From contig CAKZHN010000323.1 of assembly GCA_936924235.1 (NCBI GenBank), forward strand, positions 1 through 5,062: a stretch of 5,062 nucleotides of DNA, read 5' to 3'. Made by a program: the position numbers and the translations under genes. Shown here piece after piece: positions 1 to 5,062 of this stretch. The notes under the pieces are model-generated. The model was not told where the DNA came from. It did not search any database and was given only the letters and a program-made list of their open reading frames with translations. The stretch's first letter is position 1; each line of letters starts with the position of its first letter. The stretch comes from an uncultured Rhodoplanes sp. GTDB taxonomy: Bacteria; Pseudomonadota; Alphaproteobacteria; Rhizobiales; Xanthobacteraceae.

Positions 1-897
1 CTAGCTGTGATGTCCAGGGACGTTGTTGAGTCGGTCGAAGGGTACGCCGCCAATCGCAGAGTGGTGTCGGTGGTGGTTGTAGAAGTGGAGCCAGCCGGGC
101 AGCGCCAGGCGTCGTTCGGCCTCTGAACCGTAAAACCTGGCATAGGCCCAGCCGTCCCCGAGCGTGCGGTGGAATCGCTCGATCTTCCCGTTCGTCTGCG
201 GCCGGTAGGGGCGTGTCCGCTTGTGTCGGATGCCGAGCCGAGCGCAGAAGTCCCTCCATGCGTGGGATCTGTATGCCGACCCGTTGTCGGATAGGACTCG
301 CTCGACGGTCACGCCTCGTTCGGCGAACCAGGCCACGGCGCGTTCGAGAACTCCCACCGCTGTGCTCGCCTGCTCATCCGACCAGATTTCTGCGTATGCG
401 ACGCGGGAGTGGTCATCGATGACTGTGTGAACGAACGCCGTCCCGGTGCGCGGCTTGTGATCTTTTCCTCGTGGTAATCCCGGAGTCGCGAGCTTGTTCC
501 GTGCGCCTTGCTGCCGACCTACGTAACGATGTCCACCGCCGTCGGGGATGTTGCCGAACTTCGTGACATCGACATGAATCAACGATCCCGGATGAGGATG
601 CTCATATCGCCGCAATGGCTCGCCAGTGACACGATCGATATGCGAGAGGCGGTTCACGCGGCAACGGACGAGGACCGCGTGAACAGTCGACGTCGAGAGA
701 CCAAGTCGCGCAGCGATCTGGGCTGGCCCCAGTCGAAGCCGCCAGCGCAGGTTGATGATCTTCTTCTTGACATGCTCGGGCGTCCTGCCTGGGATCCGGT
801 GCGGCTTGCTGGAGCGATCCTGCATCCCAAACTCACCCTCTTCCCGGTAGCGGCCTGCCCATTTCCGGGCAGTGATCGGGGAGACCATGAACATCTT
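1..897 (-). pseudogene. IS481-family transposase, 5'-truncated (N-terminus lost to Tn3-family insertion)
   Basis: This is the C-terminal 298 codons of a DDE transposase that would cut and join the ends of an IS481-family insertion sequence. From the first methionine (base 894), residues 55-83 form a helix-turn-helix (LGPAQIAARLGLSTSTV). An integrase-like catalytic core follows, with D109 (IHVDV), D203 (LSDNG) and E239 (NGKIER); the D203-E239 spacing is the DD(35)E pattern of the family. The tail FYNHHRHHSAIGG is also typical. The TAG stop lies on bases 1-3. IS481 transposases usually run about 320-350 residues, so some 30-50 N-terminal residues, including the first helix-turn-helix, are missing. 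The reading frame runs without a stop across the junction at 897/898 into the transposon terminal repeat, and the methionine at 894 has no ribosome binding site. It is therefore probably an interrupted internal codon rather than a true start. Family assignment is firm; the exact IS name is not, and activity is unlikely. Confidence 0.88.
1..897 (-). mobile_element. Partial IS481-family insertion sequence, interrupted by a Tn3-family transposon
   Basis: The only content of this block is the 3' portion of an IS481-type transposase gene, read on the minus strand. The left edge coincides with its stop codon, so the terminal repeat of this IS on that side is outside the window, or overlaps the last codons. 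The right edge is exactly where the Tn3-family terminal repeat begins (GGGGTC at 898). The missing 5' part of the IS should lie on the far side of the Tn3-family transposon if no later deletion removed it. The identity of the named IS cannot be decided here. Confidence 0.75.
893..897. other. Candidate 5-bp target duplication next to the transposon end
   Basis: Tn3-family transposons duplicate 5 bp of target on insertion. The five bases touching the outer end of the terminal repeat are ATCTT, which belong to the interrupted IS481 transposase gene. The matching copy would sit beside the other transposon end, outside the window, so this is a prediction from position only. Confidence 0.4.
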
Positions 898-978
898 GGG
901 GTCGTTTGCGGGAGGGGGCGGAATCCTACGCTAAGGCTTTGGCCAGCGATATTCTCCGGTGAGATTGATGTGTTCCCA
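898..978. repeat. Tn3-family terminal inverted repeat (38-bp core, extended to about 81 bp)
   Basis: The plus strand from 898 opens with GGGGTCGTTT, the usual outer end of Tn3-family elements. The 38-bp core (898-935) finishes with ACGCTAAG, the same inner end as the Tn21-group repeat. From memory, Tn5393 has an unusually long repeat of about 81 bp, which would end at TTCCCA near 978; this outer limit is recalled and not provable here because the partner copy is absent. The repeat is the TnpA binding and cleavage site. It overlaps the 3' end of tnpA: the TAG stop (931-933) falls inside the conserved ACGCTAAG, so the last 15 codons of tnpA are also repeat sequence. Confidence 0.82.
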
Positions 979-3816
979 TCCGAGCGGCGAAACATGGGCC
1001 AAGAGATCGGGCGATAGCAGCTTTCCATCGCGTTTCTGGTTTGCAACGACCTCGCCGAGCTTCATGGTGTTCCAGAAGATGATGATGGCGGCGAGCAGAT
1101 TCATGCCGGCGATGCGGTAATGCTGGCCTTCGGCGGAACGGTCGCGGATTTCACCGCGGCGGTGGAAGCTGATTGCCCGCTTCAGCGCATGATGAGCTTC
1201 GCCTTTGTTGAGCCCGATCTGGGCACGCCGTTGGAGTTCGGCATCCAGAATCCAGTCGATCATGAACAGGGTGCGCTCGACGCGACCGACTTCCCGCAGG
1301 GCTGTCGCGAGCTCGTTCTGCCGCGGATAGGAGGCGAGTTTCCGCAGAATCTGGCTTGGCGCGACGGTCCCGGCAGCAATGGTGGCGGCGATGCGCAGGA
1401 TGTCGGGCCAATTGCGCTCGATCATGGCTTGGTTGACCTTTCCGCCGATCAACGCTCGCAGGTGCGCCGGGGCGGCCGACGGATTGAACGCGTAGAGCCG
1501 TTTGGATGGCAGGTCGCGGATGCGCGGAGCGAACCGGTAGCCGAGAATGGCACATGCGGCAAAGACGTGATCGGTGAAGCCGCCCGTGTCGGTGAACTGC
1601 TCGCGGATATGGCGTCCAGCATCGTTCATCAGCAGGCCATCGAGGATGTAAGGCGCTTCGCTTGCCGTTGCAGGAATCACCTGGGTTGCGAACGGCGCAT
1701 ATTGGTCGGAGACGTGGCTATAGGCTTTCAGGCCCGGGGTATTGCCATATTTCGCGTTGACCAGGTTCATGGCCTCACCTTGCTCTGTAGCGACGAAGAA
1801 CTGTCCGTCGCTCGAAGCCGACGTGCCCATGCCCCAGAACCGGGCCATGGGTAACGCTGCCTGTGCCTCGACCACCATGGCCAGCGCCCGGTCATAGGCT
1901 TCGCCCTCGACATGCCACCGTCCAATGCGGATCAATTCCCAGAAGGTGTGGGTGTTTGTCGCATCCGCCATTTTGCGCAAGCCGAGGTTGATCCCTTCCG
2001 CCAAGATAACGTTCATTAGCCCGATCCGGTCAGCGCAGGGTGCTCCTGTGCGCAGATGGGTGAACGCTTCGGTGAAGCCGGTCGCCGCATCCACCTCCAG
2101 CAGGAGATCGGTGATGCGCGTGGGCGGGATCTGCTTGTAGAGATCGAGCACCAGATCTTCGGCGCCTGTCGGCGCGGCGGCTTCGAGTTTCTCGATATGC
2201 AGAACGCCGTTTTCAATCGACCCGCCCGGGATCGTGCCTGCGCGAGCGGCACGGCCAAGCTCGCGCAACCGCATGTCGAGGCGAGCTTGCCGGTCTGCCA
2301 GCCATTCCTCCGGCCGCAATGGCACAGCGAGACGACCGCCTTCCGCGATGGATTGTGCCGGAACGAGTGCGTGTTTCAGATCGCCATAGCGCCGGGACCT
2401 AGTAAGCCAGACATCTCCGGAGCGGAACGCATCGCGCAGATGGAACAGCACCGCGATCTCCCATAGGCGAGCGTCGCCAGCCCTCTGGGCCCGAAGGTGG
2501 CGATGCCATTTCGAGCTGGGCCGCAAGAAGCTGGTCATCGCGGCATCGTTCAAACCGGTACGAAGGGCCGTCACCGCTTCCAGAAGCGGCAGTGCAACGG
2601 GCGCAGCTCGCAGATCGAGCAGGCGCAACATGCGTGGAGCGTATCGGCGGAAGCGGTGATAACCGTCGAGCACATGATTGAGCGGATCGTCGGCCATGGT
2701 GGCGGTCAGCCTGGTTGCCATTGCAACAAGGGTTTTTAAGCCGTCCCACCCTGACCCACTCGCGATGACATCGCCCAGCGGCTGGCCATCATCCTGTGCA
2801 TCGACCAGGGCGCCCCCGATCTCGGCGAAGGATTTCAGGGTGTCACGCACCACCCCCGCTTCGTCTGCGACCTTTGCATGGCAAATACGCTCCGAAGCAC
2901 GGTAGAGACGGCCGACGATCCGGTCGTGGGTTTCGACCACTGCGTCGGCCAACATCGCCTGCCATTCCGAGACGCAAACAGCCAAGATCGCAAGCCGCCT
3001 GTCCTCCGGGAGATCGCGCATGCCGTCGGCATAATACCGTTCACCCTGCCTGCGCAGACGAGTCACCCGATGGGCAGGAACGCCGGCAAGCAGATCCTCG
3101 GGGAGATCGACGCGTTGCAGATATTCGAGCCGGTCGAGCAGCCGGTTGGCCGACGAAGAGTTCGAGCCAGGCTCGAACTGGCGCAGCCACACAAAACGGG
3201 TCACCCGATCATCAGCCGTCTCCTCGAGCAATGCCAGCAACTGTTCTCGGATCGACATAGGCAGCCGACTGGCGATCCTCGTCTCGATGCGTCGCTCGGC
3301 ATCGACGAGAGCCGCGGCACAAAGCCGCTCGATCGTGGATGTCGCGGGAAGGACAGTGCGGGTGCGTCGGCACTCGGCTACGAAGCGACGGGCGATATCC
3401 TCGTTCGACACCGCCATCTCGGCTTCTCGGAACAACCATTCCTTCAGCTCGCTCGCACCACGTCCGGAGAAGGTGCGGAAGCCGTAGAGCCCCCGTAACT
3501 CGGCAAGATGCTCGTGCCGTGTTTCCTCGCGGGCAGCATAGTCTACGAGATCGTCGGCACCCAGGCCAAGCTGCGCTCCGATAAATTCGATGACCTCTGC
3601 AGGGATCAGTTCGCCTGGAGCCAGCACCCGGCCGGGATAGCGCAGGACACACAATTGCAGGGCGAAGCCGAACCTGTTGTGAGCGCGCCGACGCAGCCTG
3701 ATATGCCCAAAGTCTTCATCACTCAGCGTATAGTGCTTGAGCAAATCCGTCTGTGAAGTCGGCAAGCGCAACAGCGCGTCTTTCTGCCGATCGGTTAGAG
3801 TGACGCGACGCGGCAT
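931..3816 (-). CDS. tnpA: TnpA, Tn3-family (Tn5393-type) transposase
   Basis: TnpA is a 961-residue replicative transposase that binds the terminal repeats and joins donor to target, forming a cointegrate. The length is normal for Tn3-family enzymes (about 950-1010). The N-terminal region (about residues 5-165, starting PRRVTLTDRQ) is the DNA-binding part, followed by a helical middle region. The catalytic domain covers about 575-955, with D670 (SASSDGQ), D743 (FTDTGGFTDH) and E873 (LNKGEAHHAL); these align with the DDE triad of Tn3 TnpA. No frameshift or internal stop is seen. The ATG at 3814-3816 is supported by AAGGAA five bases upstream (3822-3827). The gene diverges from tnpR across 125 bp, as expected when a resolvase bound at res represses both genes. 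With tnpR broken here, that repression may be lost. The stop lies within the transposon terminal repeat. Family certain; the Tn5393 subgroup is from recalled sequence. Confidence 0.96.
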   Translation of the reverse strand: MPRRVTLTDRQKDALLRLPTSQTDLLKHYTLSDEDFGHIRLRRRAHNRFGFALQLCVLRYPGRVLAPGELIPAEVIEFIGAQLGLGADDLVDYAAREETRHEHLAELRGLYGFRTFSGRGASELKEWLFREAEMAVSNEDIARRFVAECRRTRTVLPATSTIERLCAAALVDAERRIETRIASRLPMSIREQLLALLEETADDRVTRFVWLRQFEPGSNSSSANRLLDRLEYLQRVDLPEDLLAGVPAHRVTRLRRQGERYYADGMRDLPEDRRLAILAVCVSEWQAMLADAVVETHDRIVGRLYRASERICHAKVADEAGVVRDTLKSFAEIGGALVDAQDDGQPLGDVIASGSGWDGLKTLVAMATRLTATMADDPLNHVLDGYHRFRRYAPRMLRLLDLRAAPVALPLLEAVTALRTGLNDAAMTSFLRPSSKWHRHLRAQRAGDARLWEIAVLFHLRDAFRSGDVWLTRSRRYGDLKHALVPAQSIAEGGRLAVPLRPEEWLADRQARLDMRLRELGRAARAGTIPGGSIENGVLHIEKLEAAAPTGAEDLVLDLYKQIPPTRITDLLLEVDAATGFTEAFTHLRTGAPCADRIGLMNVILAEGINLGLRKMADATNTHTFWELIRIGRWHVEGEAYDRALAMVVEAQAALPMARFWGMGTSASSDGQFFVATEQGEAMNLVNAKYGNTPGLKAYSHVSDQYAPFATQVIPATASEAPYILDGLLMNDAGRHIREQFTDTGGFTDHVFAACAILGYRFAPRIRDLPSKRLYAFNPSAAPAHLRALIGGKVNQAMIERNWPDILRIAATIAAGTVAPSQILRKLASYPRQNELATALREVGRVERTLFMIDWILDAELQRRAQIGLNKGEAHHALKRAISFHRRGEIRDRSAEGQHYRIAGMNLLAAIIIFWNTMKLGEVVANQKRDGKLLSPDLLAHVSPLGWEHINLTGEYRWPKP

Positions 3817-3941
3817 ACATGTTCCTTTTTCAAAATCTGATAGCGTTCAAGACGCTTTGTTTATGAAGCTGGTTGAGATACATTTCCAGAGGTCAATGCA
3901 ATCGTGGCCGAAGCGCCGCCTCAAACCAACGTTTGTGATAC
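3817..3941. promoter_or_regulatory. res: Divergent intergenic region with candidate res (resolution) site and tnpA/tnpR promoters
   Basis: In Tn3-type elements the gap between divergent tnpA and tnpR holds res, about 115-120 bp with three resolvase-binding subsites, and both promoters; this gap is 125 bp. Visible structure fits: an inverted repeat AGCGT-TCAAG-ACGCT (3842-3856) on the tnpA side, a second inverted repeat CAAAC-CAAC-GTTTG (3922-3935) next to the tnpR start, and a near-direct repeat TTGAGATACAT (3873-3883) / TTGTGATACAT (3933-3943) 60 bp apart. By analogy with Tn3, the crossover subsite I would be on the tnpA side and subsite III beside tnpR. Exact subsite limits cannot be set by eye. 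No strong sigma-70 promoter stands out; on the minus strand CTATCA with TTCATA 18 bp upstream is a weak candidate for tnpA. Confidence 0.6.
3822..3827 (-). promoter_or_regulatory. Ribosome binding site of tnpA
   Basis: Read on the minus strand this is AAGGAA, a good Shine-Dalgarno match five bases before the ATG at 3816. A second ATG at 3818-3820 in another frame is only one base from it, too close to be used well, so the site decides in favour of the MPRRVTL start. Confidence 0.7.
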
Positions 3942-3943
3942 AT
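3873..3943. repeat. Paired 11-bp near-direct repeat in the res region
   Basis: TTGAGATACAT at 3873-3883 and TTGTGATACAT at 3933-3943 match at 10 of 11 bases, with starts 60 bp apart. The second copy overlaps the tnpR ATG. They are plausible resolvase half-site sequences, which in Tn3-type res sites recur in each subsite. The assignment is inferred. Confidence 0.45.
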
Positions 3944-4242
3944 GCTGATCGGATATGCCCGCGTCTCCAAAGCCGATGGCTCGCAGTCTCTCGACCTGCA
4001 GCACGACGCCTTGCGCGCCGCAGGTGTCGAACGGGACAATATCTATGATGATCTTGCTTCCGGCGGTCGTGATGATCGCCCTGGCTTGACTGCCTGCCTC
4101 AAGTCATTGCGTGACGGCGATGTGCTGGTGGTCTGGAAGCTCGATCGCCTCGGACGATCGCTTGCCCATCTGGTCAACACGGTGAAGGAGCTGTCAGACC
4201 GCAAGATCGGCCTGCGGGTTCTGACTGGAAAGGGCGCTCAGA
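3942..4242 (+). pseudogene. tnpR: TnpR, serine resolvase, 3'-truncated by IS26
   Basis: TnpR is the site-specific serine recombinase that resolves Tn3-family cointegrates at res and represses tnpA and tnpR. The first 100 residues remain. The opening YARVSK carries R7 and the nucleophilic S9; QSLDLQ follows, and then WKLDRLGRS with D68, R69 and R72, the arginine-rich active-site motif. Full-length family members are about 185 residues, so the rest of the catalytic domain, the long dimer-interface helix and the C-terminal helix-turn-helix are missing. IS26 begins after the first base of codon 101. The reading frame continues into IS26 for 35 foreign codons to a stop at 4347-4349. Such a protein could not recognise res. 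The start at 3942 is set by an in-frame TGA at 3936-3938; no clear ribosome binding site is seen. Truncation is certain; the Tn5393-type label is inferred from its partner tnpA. Confidence 0.92.
4235..4242. other. Candidate 8-bp target site at the IS26 left edge
   Basis: IS26 duplicates 8 bp when it inserts by replicative transposition. The eight bases just outside its edge are CGCTCAGA, from tnpR. Whether the same eight bases follow base 5062 would tell a simple insertion from a deletion or fusion event, but that flank is not in the window. Confidence 0.4.
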
Positions 4243-4256
4243 GGCACTGTTGCAAA
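4243..4256 (+). repeat. IS26 terminal inverted repeat, right end (IRR)
   Basis: GGCACTGTTGCAAA is a perfect inverse of the 14 bp at 5049-5062. It holds TTGCAA (4250-4255), which is its own reverse complement and so can act as a -35 box in either direction. Reading outward into the tnpR fragment I see no good -10 at 16-18 bp. Confidence 0.95.
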
Positions 4257-4294
4257 GTTAGCGATGAGGCAGCCTTTTGTCTTATTCAAAGGCC

Positions 4295-4999
4295 TTACAT
4301 TTCAAAAACTCTGCTTACCAGGCGCATTTCGCCCAGGGGATCACCATAATAAAATGCTGAGGCCTGGCCTTTGCGTAGTGCACGCATCACCTCAATACCT
4401 TTGATGGTGGCGTAAGCCGTCTTCATGGATTTAAATCCCAGCGTGGCGCCGATTATCCGTTTCAGTTTGCCATGATCGCATTCAATCACGTTGTTCCGGT
4501 ACTTAATCTGTCGGTGTTCAACGTCAGACGGGCACCGGCCTTCGCGTTTGAGCAGAGCAAGCGCGCGACCATAGGCGGGCGCTTTATCCGTGTTGATGAA
4601 TCGCGGGATCTGCCACTTCTTCACGTTGTTGAGGATTTTACCCAGAAACCGGTATGCAGCTTTGCTGTTACGACGGGAGGAGAGATAAAAATCGACAGTG
4701 CGGCCCCGGCTGTCGACGGCCCGGTACAGATACGCCCAGCGGCCATTGACCTTCACGTAGGTTTCATCCATGTGCCACGGGCAAAGATCGGAAGGGTTAC
4801 GCCAGTACCAGCGCAGCCGTTTTTCCATTTCAGGCGCATAACGCTGAACCCAGCGGTAAATCGTGGAGTGATCGACATTCACTCCGCGTTCAGCCAGCAT
4901 CTCCTGCAGCTCACGGTAACTGATGCCGTATTTGCAGTACCAGCGTACGGCCCACAGAATGATGTCACGCTGAAAATGCCGGCCTTTGAATGGGTTCAT
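4295..4999 (-). CDS. tnpA: Tnp26, IS26 transposase (IS6 family)
   Basis: This is the 234-residue IS26 transposase, which acts on the 14-bp ends of the element. An N-terminal helix-turn-helix lies at about 25-52 (ISYRELQEMLAERG, then STIYRWVQRY). The catalytic core carries D78 (HMDET), D138 (NTDKA) and E173 (VIECDHG) with K180, the DDE(K) triad of the IS6 family. Residue 184 is glycine, the standard IS26 form and not the reported higher-activity 184 variant. The start at 4999 (MNPFKGRHF) is chosen because GGAG (5006-5009) sits six bases upstream; a longer 240-residue reading from a TTG at 5017 would place that site inside the gene. It ends with TAA at 4295-4297. No damage is seen, so it should be active. 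Transcription would come from the promoter inside IRL. Confidence 0.97.
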   Translation of the reverse strand: MNPFKGRHFQRDIILWAVRWYCKYGISYRELQEMLAERGVNVDHSTIYRWVQRYAPEMEKRLRWYWRNPSDLCPWHMDETYVKVNGRWAYLYRAVDSRGRTVDFYLSSRRNSKAAYRFLGKILNNVKKWQIPRFINTDKAPAYGRALALLKREGRCPSDVEHRQIKYRNNVIECDHGKLKRIIGATLGFKSMKTAYATIKGIEVMRALRKGQASAFYYGDPLGEMRLVSRVFEM

Positions 5000-5005
5000 G
5001 TGCAG

Positions 5006-5009
5006 CTCC
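5006..5009 (-). promoter_or_regulatory. Ribosome binding site of the IS26 transposase
   Basis: On the minus strand this reads GGAG, six bases before the ATG at 4999. It favours the 234-residue start over the upstream TTG at 5015-5017 and the ATG at 5009-5011, which lie on or before it. Confidence 0.65.
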
Positions 5010-5021
5010 ATCAGCAAAAGG

Positions 5022-5055
5022 GGATGATAAGTTTATCACCACCGACTATTTGCAA
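5022..5055 (-). promoter_or_regulatory. Probable IS26 transposase promoter
   Basis: Read on the minus strand, TTGCAA (5055-5050) inside the terminal repeat is a good -35 box. An AT-rich stretch follows with ACTTAT at 17-bp spacing, a modest -10 candidate. The -10 area lies inside a 14-bp palindrome TGATAAGTTTATCA (5025-5038). The -35 is as expected for IS26; the exact -10 is my inference. Confidence 0.45.
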
Positions 5056-5062
5056 CAGTGCC
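5049..5062 (-). repeat. IS26 terminal inverted repeat, left end (IRL)
   Basis: TTTGCAACAGTGCC on the plus strand, the perfect inverse of 4243-4256. The self-complementary TTGCAA (5050-5055) also points out of the element. A -10 box about 10 bases beyond 5062 would create a hybrid promoter for the neighbouring gene, a known IS26 effect that cannot be judged because the window stops here. Confidence 0.95.

Larger units (their letters stand above)
898..4242 (-). mobile_element. Partial Tn3-family transposon, Tn5393-type: terminal repeat, tnpA, res region and broken tnpR
   Basis: The segment starts with a Tn3-family terminal repeat, contains a full-length transposase, a divergent intergenic region and the start of a serine resolvase, and stops where IS26 begins. 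This tnpA-res-tnpR divergent order is that of the Tn3 and Tn5393 groups. The Tn5393 assignment rests on recalled similarity of the 961-residue TnpA and of the long, roughly 81-bp terminal repeat; an alignment would settle it. In Tn5393 the resolvase is followed by the streptomycin phosphotransferase genes strA and strB and the second terminal repeat; neither is in this window. The remnant has one end only, so it cannot move as a unit unless the other end lies beyond IS26. Confidence 0.85.
4243..5062 (-). mobile_element. IS26, complete (IS6 family, 820 bp)
   Basis: The element begins GGCACTGTTGCAAA at 4243 and ends TTTGCAACAGTGCC at 5062, giving 14-bp perfect terminal repeats and a length of exactly 820 bp, that of IS26. 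It contains one transposase gene on the minus strand, so the transposase-proximal end (IRL) is at 5062 and IRR at 4243. IS26 moves by replicative cointegrate formation or by a conservative targeted reaction between two copies, and it gathers resistance genes into arrays. Insertion here has broken tnpR. The ORF, ends and length all agree with the known element. Confidence 0.98.

Noticed and set aside
508..1046. Plus-strand ORF 508-1017 (169 codons) and minus-strand ORF 654-1046 (130 codons) spanning the IS481/Tn3 junction
   Set aside because: Both cross two unrelated genes in other frames, have no recognisable motif or ribosome binding site, and are expected by chance in GC-rich coding DNA.
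1120..1854. Long plus-strand ORF (244 codons) opposite the 3' half of tnpA
   Set aside because: It is an antisense shadow of a strongly conserved transposase domain; its sequence has no domain signature, and several similar shadows occur along the gene.
2056..3756. Several 70-200 codon ORFs on both strands within tnpA, including 2878-3498 plus and 3212-3652 minus
   Set aside because: All lie inside the intact tnpA frame and have no motif of their own; they result from few stop codons at high GC.
3818..3820. Alternative minus-strand ATG just before the tnpA start
   Set aside because: It is in a different frame, one base from the ribosome binding site, and its frame closes after a few dozen codons.
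3737..4048. Plus-strand ORF (103 codons) covering the tnpA start, the intergenic region and the tnpR start
   Set aside because: It overlaps the true divergent starts and the candidate res site, and its protein is low-complexity arginine-rich with no family resemblance.
4245..4300. Outward hybrid promoter from the IS26 right end into the tnpR fragment
   Set aside because: TTGCAA is present, but at 16-18 bp spacing outward the sequence is GC-rich with no acceptable -10 box.
5025..5038. Palindrome TGATAAGTTTATCA as a possible operator or terminator
   Set aside because: It is part of the ordinary IS26 sequence near the transposase promoter, AT-rich with no T-run, and I know of no regulator that binds it.
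1..5062. CRISPR arrays, tRNA or rRNA genes, toxin-antitoxin pairs, phage genes, retrons or resistance genes
   Set aside because: I looked for them on both strands and saw none; nearly every base is taken by the three mobile elements.

Overview
This window is entirely mobile DNA: three transposable elements nested in or abutting one another, with no chromosomal housekeeping gene. No species-specific locus is present, so the host cannot be fixed. The left-hand IS481-family transposase has a GC-rich, actinobacterial flavour, and Tn5393 plus IS26 segments are known from multiresistance regions of many Proteobacteria and of corynebacteria. The likely setting is a resistance plasmid or genomic resistance island of a clinical or environmental GC-rich bacterium; this is inference.

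Layout. (1) 1-897, minus strand: the 3' part of an IS481-family transposase gene, with its stop codon on the first three bases of the window and its 5' end cut off. (2) 898-4242: one end of a Tn3-family transposon that I recognise from memory as Tn5393-type. It contains the outer terminal inverted repeat (38-bp core 898-935, extended to about 978), a complete 961-residue tnpA on the minus strand (931-3816), a 125-bp divergent intergenic region that should hold the res site and promoters (3817-3941), and the first 100 codons of tnpR on the plus strand (3942-4242). (3) 4243-5062: a complete 820-bp IS26 with 14-bp perfect inverted repeats at both edges. Its transposase is on the minus strand. The window ends on its last base.

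Reading the junctions gives an order of events. The Tn3-family element inserted into the IS481 transposase gene, removing its N-terminus. IS26 then inserted into tnpR, or arrived by an IS26-driven deletion or fusion. The passenger genes normally found beyond tnpR in Tn5393 (strA-strB streptomycin resistance) and the other transposon end are not in the window.

Functional outlook. TnpA and Tnp26 both look intact, with all catalytic residues visible. The resolvase is cut before the end of its catalytic domain and has lost its DNA-binding domain, so the Tn3-type element could make cointegrates but could not resolve them with its own enzyme. I found no evidence of an undescribed biological system. 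The points worth attention are the junctions: an in-frame TnpA/IS481 arrangement separated by one stop codon, a TnpR-IS26 chimeric reading frame, and an orphaned res region.
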